DNA of 64,000 nt. It comes from Halosimplex pelagicum. Its GTDB lineage: Archaea > Halobacteriota > Halobacteria > Halobacteriales > Haloarculaceae. The stretch's first letter is position 1; each line of letters opens with the position of its first letter. The notes below the pieces were generated by a model that was not told the DNA's origin, searched no databases, and saw nothing but the letters and a program-made list of their open reading frames with translations. The stretch covers positions 2,604,001 through 2,668,000 of the forward strand of contig NZ_CP058909.1 of assembly GCF_013415905.1 (NCBI RefSeq), written 5' to 3'. Below are positions 49,249-58,802 of this stretch, piece by piece. The position numbers and the translations under genes are program-made.

Positions 49249-50772
49249 TCACCACGTCCCCGACCCGCTCGGGCCGGTCTCTTCCTCGGGCTGCAGCCCC
49301 TCGGCGGCGGATATCGCCATGATCGCCGCGTCGAGGTGGTCCGGCGAGTGACCGAGGCGGTCCTTGACGTCGTCCTTCGGGTCGGCGACGTAGACCTGCT
49401 CGTCGCGGCTCTTGATGTACGTCTCCGAGAGCGTGATCTCCCGGGCGGCGATCTTCAGCTCCTTCCGGAGCCGGGTGTCCGTGAACTCGCCACCGCGTTC
49501 GAGCCACTTGCCGAGCTCGACGAGCCCCTCCGTCCAGCGGTCCTTGTACTCGTCCGACTGGACAGCGGTCTCGCCGGCCTTGAAGCGGTCGACGTTCGGG
49601 AAGCGCCGGGCCGTGTCGTCGAGCTTGCCCGACCCCTCGCCGACGGCGTCGCCGGAGATCTGCGCTTCCGGCTCGGCGTCGAGGTTGTTCCAGATCTCGT
49701 TGAACTGAACTGTGTGGTCGGTGCCGGGCTCGGAGTACTCGATCGTCAGGGCGCCGTCGCGTTCGTCGATTTGCACTGTGCGGTCGCCCGACCGGGCGAC
49801 GTCGAGCCCCGTCCCGCAGCGAGGACCCGAAGCGTCGAACTCGTTGGTGTCCTCGACGTAGCCGGCGGTGACGAGGTCGGCCTGGATCGGCCGGTTCTTT
49901 GTGGCGCCGGCGGGCGGCATGATCCCGGCGAAGCGCCGGTACCAGAGCGTGTTCAGGTCCTTCCGGAAGTCCGCGTTCCCGGGGAGCGACATCGCCCGCG
50001 CCTCGTCGTAGCCCGGCCAGGACTCTCCGTTGTGGGCTTCCCACTTTTTCTTGAGCTTGTGGAGGCCGGTCAGGCCGGGGATCCGGTCGCCGTCGCGACG
50101 GCCGAGTTCGACGTGGACGTTGTGGGAGTCGAACGTCGAGAACTGCAGCTTCTCGGGTTCGAGGCCGATCTCGCCCATGTTCGCGACCGCGTTCGTCTCG
50201 TCCTCCGGCGGGTTCGAGATGATGACCATCCGGTCGTTTCGGTCGGAGATGAGCGAGTCCATCGAGTCGAGCGTCTCCAGGTCGACGTCCTTCTTGTCGG
50301 CCTCGTCGACTATGACCAGGACATGGTCGTTGTGGACGCCCTCAAGCTCGCCGGGGTCCTCCGGAGAGATCACCTCGAACTGCCACGTCGGCTCATCCGC
50401 GATGTCGATGTGGGGGTTCGGCGACCACTTCCACTCGCCGAACAGCGGCGAGTTCTGGTGGAGGCCCTCGGCATCCGCGCAGAAGGTCCGCTTCAGCTTG
50501 CCGTACGTCCCCGAGGTGACGACGACCGAGCTCGGGTAGTGGCGCTTGTGGAACGACAGTGCGAGGCCGACGATCCCGAACGTCTTCCCGAAGCCGTTGC
50601 CGCCCTCCAGGTGCGTGTACTGGTTGGTCGCGACGTGTTCGTGGATTGTCCGCTGCTCGGGCGAGAGCGTGATATCGAACCAGTCCTCGGCGGCCTGCCA
50701 GTATCGCTCGGGCCCCGTGTAGTTCTCCGGCAGGCGCTGCTCGACGCCGTCCGGGAGGTTCTGGGTGCTCAT
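49249..50772 (-). CDS. terL: Terminase large subunit (copy 2)
   Basis: Second copy of 3771-5294, 507 aa. Walker A GGNGFGKT, Walker B VLVIVDEAD and the nuclease acidic residues are all present. Motor and nuclease for DNA packaging. Start overlaps the metallopeptidase stop. Confidence 0.95.
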   Translation of the reverse strand: MSTQNLPDGVEQRLPENYTGPERYWQAAEDWFDITLSPEQRTIHEHVATNQYTHLEGGNGFGKTFGIVGLALSFHKRHYPSSVVVTSGTYGKLKRTFCADAEGLHQNSPLFGEWKWSPNPHIDIADEPTWQFEVISPEDPGELEGVHNDHVLVIVDEADKKDVDLETLDSMDSLISDRNDRMVIISNPPEDETNAVANMGEIGLEPEKLQFSTFDSHNVHVELGRRDGDRIPGLTGLHKLKKKWEAHNGESWPGYDEARAMSLPGNADFRKDLNTLWYRRFAGIMPPAGATKNRPIQADLVTAGYVEDTNEFDASGPRCGTGLDVARSGDRTVQIDERDGALTIEYSEPGTDHTVQFNEIWNNLDAEPEAQISGDAVGEGSGKLDDTARRFPNVDRFKAGETAVQSDEYKDRWTEGLVELGKWLERGGEFTDTRLRKELKIAAREITLSETYIKSRDEQVYVADPKDDVKDRLGHSPDHLDAAIMAISAAEGLQPEEETGPSGSGTW

Positions 50773-51335
50773 TCGTCGACCCCCAGCCACTCGCGGGCTC
50801 GTTGGATGTAGTGGCTGTTCGCCCCGTTCTCCTCCCGGTACGCCAGGGCCCGCCGGCAAATCTCCGGCCACTCCTCTTGCGGGGGCCCCGGCTCCCCGAG
50901 GTAGGAGATGTAGTTCCGCTCGATGAGCTCGGGCGGCATCCGGGCGACGGCGAAGATCGAGCAGTACTCCTCGGATGTCGGCGGGACATCGTCGCCCTTC
51001 GTGTCCCGGATGTGGATCGCGAGGTGTGCGAGCTCGTGGTAGACGGTCATCATCCAGGACCGCTCCTCGGCCGGCAGGTAGACCAAGCGGTTCGACATAC
51101 CCGCCCTGCCGTTGACGTCGTCCGGTTCGAAGTCGGGGTCAAGCCGGACGACCGTGACAACCTCGTGGGCGAGCTCGGGGAAGTCCTCCATCGCCCGGGC
51201 GACGCGATTGCGGACATCTTCCCGGACGCCTTCCGACGCGGCGTCGTCGAAGGTCTCGAGGACGCGGTAGGCGCCGAAGCCGACGACCTCCTGGCCGTCG
51301 CACTCATGCTCGATCCGGACCCTCTCGACGCTCAT
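50769..51335 (-). CDS. Putative zinc metallopeptidase in packaging operon (copy 2)
   Basis: Second copy of 5291-5857, 188 aa with HELAH at 100-104. Overlaps the small terminase candidate and TerL by 4 bp each, so its production is coupled to theirs. Confidence 0.7.
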   Translation of the reverse strand: MSVERVRIEHECDGQEVVGFGAYRVLETFDDAASEGVREDVRNRVARAMEDFPELAHEVVTVVRLDPDFEPDDVNGRAGMSNRLVYLPAEERSWMMTVYHELAHLAIHIRDTKGDDVPPTSEEYCSIFAVARMPPELIERNYISYLGEPGPPQEEWPEICRRALAYREENGANSHYIQRAREWLGVDE

Positions 51336-52090
51336 GAGTCACCGCCTTGTGCGGATGCCTTCCACGTGTCTTTCAACTCGCCGAGGGCGTCGGCCTTCTG
51401 CGACTCGGGATCCTCCAAGAGCCCGAGGTCCTTGAGCCACTGCCGACGGTCGGTCGAGAGTCGCTTCTGGGCCTGCTGAACGACCGACTCCCGATAGCGC
51501 TCCTCGTCGATGATGCGAGACGACCCGTCGGGGTGCGAGACCGACTTCTTGCGCGTCTCCTTATCGACCAGCGGGTGGCCGCTGTCGAGGTCCTCGGGCT
51601 TCTCGCTTGACCAGCGGTCGAGGCCGATATCCTTGGCGTGGGTCACCGAGATGCGGAAGAGTTCGCTCTCGATCCCGAGCACTGGGTCGCCGTGGAGATC
51701 TCGGTAGCGCTCCAGGTAGTCCTCGAAGACATCGTCGACGAACCCCCGAAGGTCGTCGTTGAGGACGTTCTGGTAATAGCTGTTGCACTCTGCATACGCG
51801 CCGTGCGTGACGGCGTTCGTGTTTTCCTCGGGGGCGCCGGCGTCTTCGCGCTCGCCGCCCGAGCCGGCGTCACCGCCGTGATTGCTGCAGCGACCCTCGC
51901 CGACGTGGTCGGTTCCTTTTCCCGGCCACGACCCGCAGTAGCCGGCGAACAGCGGAGTCCCGTCGTCGTCGCGAACGATCTCCCCATCCCGGCTCTGTTT
52001 CCGTCGGCCCATGCACCGCTCTTCAGTCGGATCCTGCTGTGGGACCTCGTCGAGCGGCTGCCCAATGAGGTCATCTTCGTCGACGTCCAT
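51332..52090 (-). CDS. Probable terminase small subunit (copy 2)
   Basis: Second copy of 5854-6612, 252 aa with the Cys/His cluster and NTNAVTHGAYA. Role in recognising viral DNA inferred from its position ahead of TerL. Confidence 0.6.
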   Translation of the reverse strand: MDVDEDDLIGQPLDEVPQQDPTEERCMGRRKQSRDGEIVRDDDGTPLFAGYCGSWPGKGTDHVGEGRCSNHGGDAGSGGEREDAGAPEENTNAVTHGAYAECNSYYQNVLNDDLRGFVDDVFEDYLERYRDLHGDPVLGIESELFRISVTHAKDIGLDRWSSEKPEDLDSGHPLVDKETRKKSVSHPDGSSRIIDEERYRESVVQQAQKRLSTDRRQWLKDLGLLEDPESQKADALGELKDTWKASAQGGDS

Positions 52091-52105
52091 GGGATTGATT
52101 GTTTT

Positions 52106-52501
52106 TCAGTAGTCGCTGTCGAGCGCGTTCAGGGCGCGCTCGCAGCGATTGCTCGGTTCGTAGCCAGTGATGAACGCCCGTCGAGTCGCCGAACCCCAGG
52201 GGACCGTCTCGCCGGCAGACGGGTCCGGGAGCGACAGGTCGACGACGGCGTCGCCGTCGCGGAGGAACCAGTGCGTACCCTCGTAGTCGGGATCCACGTC
52301 CGACCACGAGAGGCAGTAGATGTCGAGCCCGGAGTCCGTCCCGCCCATCGCGTGGAAGTACGCCTCGGCGAGCACGTAGCAGGCCTCCCGGACGGGATCG
52401 TCGGCGTCGCGGTAGTCCTCGTGGCGAACGTCGGGGTTGTCGCGGACGAACTGCCGCAGCTCCAGGGCCGTGTCGTCCGGCTCGACGAGGACCTCAGTCA
52501 T
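52106..52501 (-). CDS. Hypothetical acidic protein, 131 aa (copy 2)
   Basis: Second copy of 6628-7023. No domain recognised. Lies between the small membrane proteins and the small terminase candidate. Confidence 0.6.
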   Translation of the reverse strand: MTEVLVEPDDTALELRQFVRDNPDVRHEDYRDADDPVREACYVLAEAYFHAMGGTDSGLDIYCLSWSDVDPDYEGTHWFLRDGDAVVDLSLPDPSAGETVPWGSATRRAFITGYEPSNRCERALNALDSDY

Positions 52502-52503
52502 GG

Positions 52504-52815
52504 TCAAAACAGCACGGCCTGGACGAGGAGCCCGAGCAGGACGCCGGCGACGGAGTGGGCGATCACGTAGAGCGTCTCCTTCGCGAACTGCCGAGTGTAG
52601 GGCAGCCAGCCGGGAGCGTCGCCCTTGCGGGTGAACACCCAGCCGACGCCGGCGATGAGCACGGCCGGTTCCCGGGTCAGTGCGAACAGGACGCCGACCG
52701 AGAGGCCCCACGCGGCGGCGTGCCACTCGCCGCGCCAGGAGAGGTAGCCGTTCGCCTCGCTGTCCGATTCGCTCTCGGCGAGGATGCGGTTGTAAAGGCG
52801 GCGGAGCGGGTTCAT
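52504..52815 (-). CDS. Small membrane protein, possible holin-like (copy 2)
   Basis: Second copy of 7026-7337, 103 aa with two or three hydrophobic segments. Possible lysis or membrane role; not proven by motif. Confidence 0.55.
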   Translation of the reverse strand: MNPLRRLYNRILAESESDSEANGYLSWRGEWHAAAWGLSVGVLFALTREPAVLIAGVGWVFTRKGDAPGWLPYTRQFAKETLYVIAHSVAGVLLGLLVQAVLF

Positions 52816-53108
52816 CGCTCGCCCCCGTCGTCGTCCTGGTCGGTCCGGAAAAACGTGATCGACAGCGCGTTGAGGAACTCGACTTCTTTGACCTCCAGCG
52901 TCGTCACGATGAGGATCGTCGCCGCGGTCGCGAGGACGACGTGCTCGCCGCGCCCCTCGTGGATGGAGTAGGCGGCCAGCGCCGTGATGAGGAGGCTGTA
53001 GAAGACGCCCTTCACCGCGCGCCAGTGTTCGAGTGCCATTGGACAGACCTCGCTCAGGCGCTGATGGTACTGTTCTGGGGTTTCGAGAGTCGGGTGTTTC
53101 GTTGCCAT
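52812..53108 (-). CDS. Small membrane protein with two hydrophobic segments (copy 2)
   Basis: Second copy of 7334-7630, 98 aa from ATG at 53108. First gene after the tRNA-like element in the direction of transcription. Confidence 0.6.
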   Translation of the reverse strand: MATKHPTLETPEQYHQRLSEVCPMALEHWRAVKGVFYSLLITALAAYSIHEGRGEHVVLATAATILIVTTLEVKEVEFLNALSITFFRTDQDDDGGER

Positions 53109-53122
53109 GGAGTCATCCAAAA

Positions 53123-53216
53123 GGTCGCCGTGGGGAATCGAACCCCGGCGCCCTCGCGTGGCCGTCCTGGGTTATCTCCAGGCGTGTAGGCCCCGCGAGC
53201 GCTCCCAGTCGGCGAC
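53123..53216 (-). ncRNA. tRNA-like RNA element (copy 2)
   Basis: Second copy of 7645-7738: 7-bp acceptor-like stem, T-arm with TTCGATT loop, a long rod in place of D and anticodon arms, and a T-run after the 3' end. It lies between the replication genes and the small membrane protein and packaging genes of one leftward transcript. Confidence 0.6.
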
Positions 53217-53220
53217 AGAT

Positions 53221-53314
53221 GCGGCCAGATGGGACGGAGCGGGTCGTAACAGCCGAAATCGTCCACCTGTCTGCCAGTGAAGAGGTCTCCCTGAATCGGG
53301 TCGCGATCGAACAT
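53221..53314 (-). pseudogene. Possible gene remnant next to the tRNA-like element (copy 2)
   Basis: Second copy of 7743-7836. A protein-like frame (MFDRDPIQGDLF start) runs into the RNA element. Weak evidence for coding. Confidence 0.25.
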
Positions 53315-53404
53315 GGCCGCTCGTGAACCTCGCACCTGGTGTGGTACGCCCCTCGGCGTCTCGATGTGCTGCCCCTACCCAGGACAGGCGTCATCGGGGA
53401 TCGC

Positions 53405-53950
53405 TCAGAACAGCTCGAAGCGCTCGATCGCGTCGTCCTCGTCGTCGACGAACGCCCGAGTGTAGAGGTCGAGCAGCTCGTCCATGATCTCGTAGGTCCG
53501 CTGCGGCGAGTCGGCGCCGCACTTGGTCGCGCAGCGGGCGACATCGAACCCGGTTGCCGAGGCCTCGTACTGGAGTCGGGACGAGCAGCGGGGACACCGC
53601 GCCTCGACGTGCGCGAGCATCCACTCGGTGTCGTATCCCTCGCGATGGAGGTGCTCGGCCAGGCAGTACCAGAGCCAGCAGTCCCACGGCGTCGGGGTGT
53701 CCGGGTCGCTTCGGAGCGCCTGGATGGCGTTCCAGGCGTCGAGGTAGAGCTCGGGATCGGCGTCGCGATGGCGCTGGTGGCACTCCTTGAACCGGGCCTG
53801 GAGCGCGGTCGCCTCCCGGGAGACGAGCTCGCCGTTGGTGAGCTCACCCGAGCCGTCGAGTGCCTCCCGCAGCGGGATCGTCCCCGGGTACTCGCGTTCG
53901 TCGGAGAGTTCGACGCCGCTCCTCGGTGAGAACTTGTGTTGACCTTTCAT
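53405..53950 (-). CDS. Hypothetical zinc-ribbon protein, 181 aa (copy 2)
   Basis: Second copy of 7927-8472. CPRC and CATKC motifs could bind one zinc ion. Not recognised. Confidence 0.6.
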   Translation of the reverse strand: MKGQHKFSPRSGVELSDEREYPGTIPLREALDGSGELTNGELVSREATALQARFKECHQRHRDADPELYLDAWNAIQALRSDPDTPTPWDCWLWYCLAEHLHREGYDTEWMLAHVEARCPRCSSRLQYEASATGFDVARCATKCGADSPQRTYEIMDELLDLYTRAFVDDEDDAIERFELF

Positions 53951-54049
53951 CGTCGGGGAGAATCACGGCTGGTCGCCGGTCCCCTTCATCGCCTCCTCCA
54001 GGGCGGCGGGCATACCTGAATAGTCTGGTACGGTCTCGTCGCCATTATA

Positions 54050-54301
54050 TCAGTCCCGGGAGGGGTTATACGTCCGCATAGCCCTCGTAGTGATGACTAC
54101 CTTCCTGAGGTCCTCGGATTCGCGGGTCTTGTCGATAAAGTCCTCATTTTGGAGGTGATCGAGGGCCCGGTCGACCGTCGGCTCCGGGAGTTTCTGCAGG
54201 AGCTCCTGGCGGGTGAGCGGACCGTCCCGCTTGACGAGTTCATAGACGTACTTGGCACTGGGCGGGAGGTCGTCAAACCGTCCCGACTCAGTGCCGGTCA
54301 C
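54050..54301 (-). CDS. Winged-helix DNA-binding protein, 83 aa (copy 2)
   Basis: Second copy of 8572-8823. MarR-like winged helix encoded 4 bp inside the end of the PrimPol-helicase gene. The in-frame extension after its stop is present here too. Confidence 0.75.
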   Translation of the reverse strand: MTGTESGRFDDLPPSAKYVYELVKRDGPLTRQELLQKLPEPTVDRALDHLQNEDFIDKTRESEDLRKVVITTRAMRTYNPSRD

Positions 54302-57300
54302 GCCCCCGAGCCACCCCCGCCGGAGGGTACCACCCCCGATTCGGCGTCGCCGTGGAGATCGAAGACGTCCCTCGCCCAGGCCAACCAGTCGAGGCCTGAG
54401 CCGGGATCCTGCAGTAGCGCACGTAAGCGCCGCGTTGCTGCTACTTTGAAACCGCCGTTACTGGATAGTACTGATAACGCCGATTTCAAAGTAGCAGGAT
54501 CGACCGCGTAGGACACCCCAGCGTGCTGTTCGTACCGCTCGGGCTGGAGTAGCCCGACGTCCTCCAGGGCGTGGACCCAGTCGTACACCGTCCGCCGAGT
54601 GACATCCAGCCCGTCGAGTTGGGCGAGCCGGTGGTAGCCGTCGACCTTGTTGGCGACCGTCCCGTCGTCGCGACGCTCGACGAGCTGCCCGGCGCGGAAG
54701 CCATCCGGCCCGGCGCCGGCGACGGCGTCGTGAACTGTCTCCAGGAGGTCGACCGCGCCCTCGGGGACGGGGAGCATCGCTTCGAGGGGGTCGGCGAGTT
54801 CCTCGAACGTGGCGAGCTCGTCGACGGGGATCTCCGTCGGGACGTTCGTCAGGAGGTAGGCGTGCTTGGTCGTGTCCGCGAGCAGCGGGCGGATCCGATG
54901 GACGGCCTGGACGAGTTCCTTCTCCCGGGTCTCCCGCCAGAGGTCGCCGACGAGCCCCGAGAAGTCCTTCGTCGCGATGGCGCGGCCGTCGCCGGCGTCG
55001 TCCTCGTAGAGGAGCTTGCGGTAGACCGGCGGCGCCGTCTCCCGGCGCGTCGAGTACTCCTCACCGCCGACGCGCACGTCGTGGTTGCCCTGGCCGAACA
55101 GCTCCGCGTCCCGCTGGAGATCGTCGACGGCGGGGTGCGGGGCGCCGATGCAGACGACGGCGTCGCACTCCGCCCGGTTCAGCCCACGGGCAGCGTGGTA
55201 GTACAGCGTCTCGCCGTTGTCGGGGAAGTCGAAGCGCTCCAGCAGCGCCTTCGGCCCGATGAACAGCGGCTGTTGGTGGAGGTCACCGACCGTCTCGATA
55301 GTCCGCTGGATGCGCTCGGCAAGCTTGCGGTCCTCGTCGAGCGCGCGCCGGATGGTCCCGGCGTGGTACTGGCCGTCGAGGACCTGCGTGACGTGCATGT
55401 TGCTCTCCAGGAGCTCGTCGCCGTCGACGACGACCCGGTCCTGGGGGACGTCGTACAGCGCGGCGACCTTCGCCGGCGTCGCGGTCGCGTCGAGGACGAG
55501 CGGGCTCTCGGGCAGGTCGCTCGCGAGCGGGAGCGCGTAGTAGTCCAGCCCGGCGGGCGAGCCATCGTCGGTGTCGAGACGGGCGATGGCCCGGGCCTGC
55601 TCGCCGCCCTGCTGGGTGAGGTGCTGGTGCTCCTCGTGCCAGTCGCACTCCTCGTCGGAGCAGACGCGGGCGCCGTTGTCGTCGACGAGGTCCTCACCGC
55701 ACCACGGGCAGGACTCCAGGAGCGTCGGGACGGCGATGGCCTGTCGGGCGGCGCCGGGATCGGCGCCGGCCTCGGCCGCGGCGGCCAGCAGCGCGTCGAA
55801 GCACAGCGGGGCACCGTCCCACTCGTCGCGACGCATCCGGGAGACGATGGTCTCGTTGTACGAGAGCTTCGCCTGAGCGAACGTCTCCGCCGTTCGCGAC
55901 CGCTCGACGACGAACTCCTCACGGGTGCGGTAGCCCTCGCCGGGCATCCCGACGTCCTCGCGGATGGTCCGCTGCTCGACGTCGGCGGCGTCGACATCGT
56001 CGGGGAGGTCCTCGGGGTCGACCGGCTGGAAGTAGGTGTCGCTCTCGACGTCGGGTGGCGTGAGGTCCGCGAGACTGTCGGCCGTCTCGTCGCCGGCGAG
56101 CGCGTCCATGGCGTCCCGGGCGAACCGGGCGAACTCCTCCAGCGTGTCGGGCGTCCCCTGCAGGTCGGCGATCGCCTCCAGCGCGGTCGCCGTGCGGGCG
56201 ATGCCCTCGATGTCGACGGTCCGCTCGGTCTTCAGCGCGCTCGGGCTCTCGTCGACGATGACGTCCCGGCCATCGCGAACGGTCTTGAGCAGCTGGTACT
56301 CGTGGACGCCGACGACGCGGTCGGCGCTCTCGAGCTCGTCGAACTGGTCGAGCCACTCGCAGCTGCCGTCGGCGTCGTGATCGGGGAGGTCGAGGATCAT
56401 GTGCGCCTGGACGGGCCCGAGCTCCTGGACGACCGCCTCGTAGCGCTGGCGGTCGTCCTCGTCCTTCGCGAGGTCGTAGATGGGGCACATGTGGGGGCAG
56501 GACCCCTCGGGGTGATCGGGGCACTGCTCGTCGGCGTGGTCGGCGTCCATGCAGGTGTCGTGGAGCTTCTGGGCGCCGCCCTTGAGGTGGAAGTCGACCG
56601 CGGGCGTGGCGTCGTCGAGGACGAACTCGCGGGCCTTCTGGTGCTTATCGAATAGCGCGACGAACTCGCGGTCGCGAGCGGCGGCCGCGCGGCCGGCGTT
56701 GGTGGTCTTCCCGGCGCCGGCGTGGTCGCCCCAGATGGTCGGGCCGTGGGCGTCGACGAACGTGTCGTAGCGCTCGCCCTGCAGGTCCTCCCACCGCTCC
56801 TCGCGGTCGAACTCCTCGAAGTCGACCGCCGGCGGCTCGCAGGTCTCGGGCCCGGGCGCACCGCCGCCGGCCGTGTCGCCTTCGCTCTCGTAGTGATCGG
56901 GGTCGTAGTACCAGTCCTGGTAGCCAACCTCCGAGAGCACGGACCCCCGGTAGCTGTCGTCCGGGCGCTCGGGCCACTTCTGCAGGTTCGCCCGGTTCAT
57001 CAGCCGACGGACGACCGTCCGGTCGCCGCGGGCGACCCACGAGTCCAGACGGTTCGCCAGCCAGAACTCCGCAGCGGACCGGTCGTCGAAGCCGGCCGCT
57101 CGGTAGCGACCGTTCCAGACCTTCTGGATCCGCTCGCCGTCGTGGCTGTTCGCGAACGCACGCTCCAGGCGTTCGTCGACGGTGTCGTCGTCCGGGCGAT
57201 CCCCTTCGCCGTCGAGGTCCTGGACGGGCGACTCGCTTTCGTCGCGATCGTGGCGACCACTCGCCGGCCGCATCGAATCGTCGAGGTCCTCGTCGGCGAG

Positions 57301-58077
57301 CGTCGCGATATCGCGCTTGTCGCGAACGTGGTAGATGCCGCCGGTCGGGTGGACCGACCCGGGAGCGACGACGTACCAGTTCTCGGCACGGATCTCCCCG
57401 AGGTTGTCGCCGACGCGGGCGTTCTGAACGTCGCCGGCGTTCCGATAGGTCTCGTGGCCGTCCGCCCGGCCCGACCCGGAGGTCACGGTGAGCGTGGGCT
57501 CGGCGGTCGGCGCCGCAAACTCCTCCTCGTCGTGGTCGACGAAGACGACATCGTCGGTGCCGTGGTCCCACTTCCCGGCGTACAAGGCGAACCCGCGGGC
57601 GCCTTCCTCACGGATCTGACGGATGGCCTCCTCGCCGTCGACGAGGTACGAACGACCCTCGGGGCTATCCAGGCGACACTTCCCCTGGATGATCGGGCCC
57701 TTGCCCTCCTCGTCGAGGGGCATCAGCCGCGGGACCTGTCCGAACTCGTCGACGTAGGCCTCCAGGTACTCGCGGAGCATCCCAGCCCGCTCCTCGTCGG
57801 TTACGTCGGAGACATCGATGGGGTTCTCGTGATCACCGCTGGTGTCCCACCTGGACCCGTCATCCGAGTCTGGCTGCGACCGCGTTCCGGACCCCCTCAC
57901 ACGGTCCCCGGTATCTTTACTTAAATCCTCTACCTGATCGGGAAGGTTCTCGTCGAGGATGTCCGCGACTTCCGCGGGGTCTGCCTCAAGTGCGCCAGCG
58001 AGCTGGACGGGGCTGGCGTCCGGGTGGCGTTTGAGTTCGCGAGCGACGCGCTTCTCCAGCGGGACCTCGTCGCTCAC
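54298..58077 (-). CDS. PrimPol-helicase replication protein, 1259 aa (copy 2)
   Basis: Second copy of 8820-12599. PrimPol domain (VDHDEEE, SGSGR, SVHPTGG), helicase with Walker A GDHAGAGKT and Walker B DVIVDES around a four-cysteine cluster, and a C-terminal winged helix. Expected to prime and unwind viral DNA after origin binding by the Orc1/Cdc6 protein. Confidence 0.85.
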   Translation of the reverse strand: MSDEVPLEKRVARELKRHPDASPVQLAGALEADPAEVADILDENLPDQVEDLSKDTGDRVRGSGTRSQPDSDDGSRWDTSGDHENPIDVSDVTDEERAGMLREYLEAYVDEFGQVPRLMPLDEEGKGPIIQGKCRLDSPEGRSYLVDGEEAIRQIREEGARGFALYAGKWDHGTDDVVFVDHDEEEFAAPTAEPTLTVTSGSGRADGHETYRNAGDVQNARVGDNLGEIRAENWYVVAPGSVHPTGGIYHVRDKRDIATLADEDLDDSMRPASGRHDRDESESPVQDLDGEGDRPDDDTVDERLERAFANSHDGERIQKVWNGRYRAAGFDDRSAAEFWLANRLDSWVARGDRTVVRRLMNRANLQKWPERPDDSYRGSVLSEVGYQDWYYDPDHYESEGDTAGGGAPGPETCEPPAVDFEEFDREERWEDLQGERYDTFVDAHGPTIWGDHAGAGKTTNAGRAAAARDREFVALFDKHQKAREFVLDDATPAVDFHLKGGAQKLHDTCMDADHADEQCPDHPEGSCPHMCPIYDLAKDEDDRQRYEAVVQELGPVQAHMILDLPDHDADGSCEWLDQFDELESADRVVGVHEYQLLKTVRDGRDVIVDESPSALKTERTVDIEGIARTATALEAIADLQGTPDTLEEFARFARDAMDALAGDETADSLADLTPPDVESDTYFQPVDPEDLPDDVDAADVEQRTIREDVGMPGEGYRTREEFVVERSRTAETFAQAKLSYNETIVSRMRRDEWDGAPLCFDALLAAAAEAGADPGAARQAIAVPTLLESCPWCGEDLVDDNGARVCSDEECDWHEEHQHLTQQGGEQARAIARLDTDDGSPAGLDYYALPLASDLPESPLVLDATATPAKVAALYDVPQDRVVVDGDELLESNMHVTQVLDGQYHAGTIRRALDEDRKLAERIQRTIETVGDLHQQPLFIGPKALLERFDFPDNGETLYYHAARGLNRAECDAVVCIGAPHPAVDDLQRDAELFGQGNHDVRVGGEEYSTRRETAPPVYRKLLYEDDAGDGRAIATKDFSGLVGDLWRETREKELVQAVHRIRPLLADTTKHAYLLTNVPTEIPVDELATFEELADPLEAMLPVPEGAVDLLETVHDAVAGAGPDGFRAGQLVERRDDGTVANKVDGYHRLAQLDGLDVTRRTVYDWVHALEDVGLLQPERYEQHAGVSYAVDPATLKSALSVLSSNGGFKVAATRRLRALLQDPGSGLDWLAWARDVFDLHGDAESGVVPSGGGGSGA

Positions 58078-58433
58078 GCCGATGCACCCCCCAGGCGGTC
58101 CTGCTGACGCCGATGCGCCTCAAGACACTCGCCCTCGTGGACGATGTGGTCCTCGCCGGCGTGGGTGACCTCGACGGCGTCCTCGTCGTCGACGATCTGC
58201 TCCTGGCACTGGACGCACCAGCCCGCCGGGCTTCGGGTCGCGGCCTCGCTGTCGATGTCGAGCTTCCCACCGACCCGCAGCGCTGCGCCGAAACACTCGT
58301 CGGGGCAGATGGCGACGTAGTACTCGTGGAGGCCTTCGCGGGCCTCCAGGCGGAGGTCCTTACCGCAGTCGGGGCACGCGACGACACGGACGACGGTGCC
58401 GAGCTCGTCGACGTCGACATCGGGCGAGGTCAC
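58074..58433 (-). CDS. Small two-zinc-ribbon protein, 119 aa (copy 2)
   Basis: Second copy of 12596-12955 with CPDC and CVQC zinc motifs. Overlaps the PrimPol-helicase gene and the operon leader gene. Confidence 0.65.
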   Translation of the reverse strand: MTSPDVDVDELGTVVRVVACPDCGKDLRLEAREGLHEYYVAICPDECFGAALRVGGKLDIDSEAATRSPAGWCVQCQEQIVDDEDAVEVTHAGEDHIVHEGECLEAHRRQQDRLGGASA

Positions 58434-58648
58434 GCCGACCCCTCCCAGTCACTCCACGTCGATTGTCCATCGACATCCGGCCGCTGCGCCCCGCCGTCGG
58501 GGATCGGGACGTTCTCCGTGGTCTCCTCGCCGGTCGGCTCGTCGTCGACGACGTCGACGGTCTCGCCGTCGCCCTGCCAGTACGGCGCCTCGGAGATGGG
58601 TTGATAGCTCCCGTCGAGAGCGGGACCGTCGTAGGAACGCCCGCTCAT
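58430..58648 (-). CDS. First gene of replication operon, acidic 72-aa protein (copy 2)
   Basis: Second copy of 12952-13170. In this copy the upstream DNA beyond the boundary is host sequence, not the integrase, but the ribosome site and probable promoter lie inside the shared part, so expression should be unchanged. Confidence 0.6.
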   Translation of the reverse strand: MSGRSYDGPALDGSYQPISEAPYWQGDGETVDVVDDEPTGEETTENVPIPDGGAQRPDVDGQSTWSDWEGSA

Positions 58649-58764
58649 ACCGCTGCACCTCCGGATCCGTATACCGAAGTTTGATTTATCGGCCGTACAT
58701 CACTCGAAACGTTCTCTGCCGCGTTCTGCTCGTGTTTCGATTTGACACCGAATTTCGAGTAGAA

Positions 58765-58778
58765 TGCGGGGGTTTTTC
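58765..58778. other. Right provirus-host junction (attR-like)
   Basis: The last viral bases are the same gcgggggtttttc found next to the integrase. From 58779 the sequence is host DNA leading into prefoldin beta, whose ATG is at 58803. Only 24 bp of host sequence separate the boundary from that start codon, so integration took place in the upstream region of a core chaperone gene. Confidence 0.6.
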
Positions 58779-58802
58779 ACCACGGGTCTCCCACGCTGAG
58801 GT

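Larger units (their letters stand above)
13301..58778. mobile_element. Complete provirus copy 2 of a tailed haloarchaeal virus (45,478 bp)
   Basis: The left end carries the tyrosine integrase and the right end the PrimPol-helicase operon; host prefoldin beta starts 24 bp beyond the right boundary. The copy has a full head set (large and putative small terminase, portal, protease-scaffold, decoration, capsid, connectors), a siphovirus-like tail set (tube, chaperones, tape measure, fibres) and an Orc1/Cdc6 replication gene. No gene looks broken, so the element may be active. The length equals the period of the repeat, which fits integration of a circular genome. Confidence 0.85.
45479..58778. 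repeat. 13.3-kb direct repeat of 1-13300
   Basis: Same sequence as the window start, shifted by 45,478 bp. Both ends are explained: the left by the window edge, the right by the junctions at 13300 and 58778. This is the overlap between two tandem provirus copies, not a separate duplication. Confidence 0.9.

Noticed and set aside
58680..58778. 3' end of the host pcc1 gene carried by the virus to restore it
   Set aside because: A 25-codon frame ends at TAG near 58762, but its residues do not resemble Pcc1 and a stop lies just before it.
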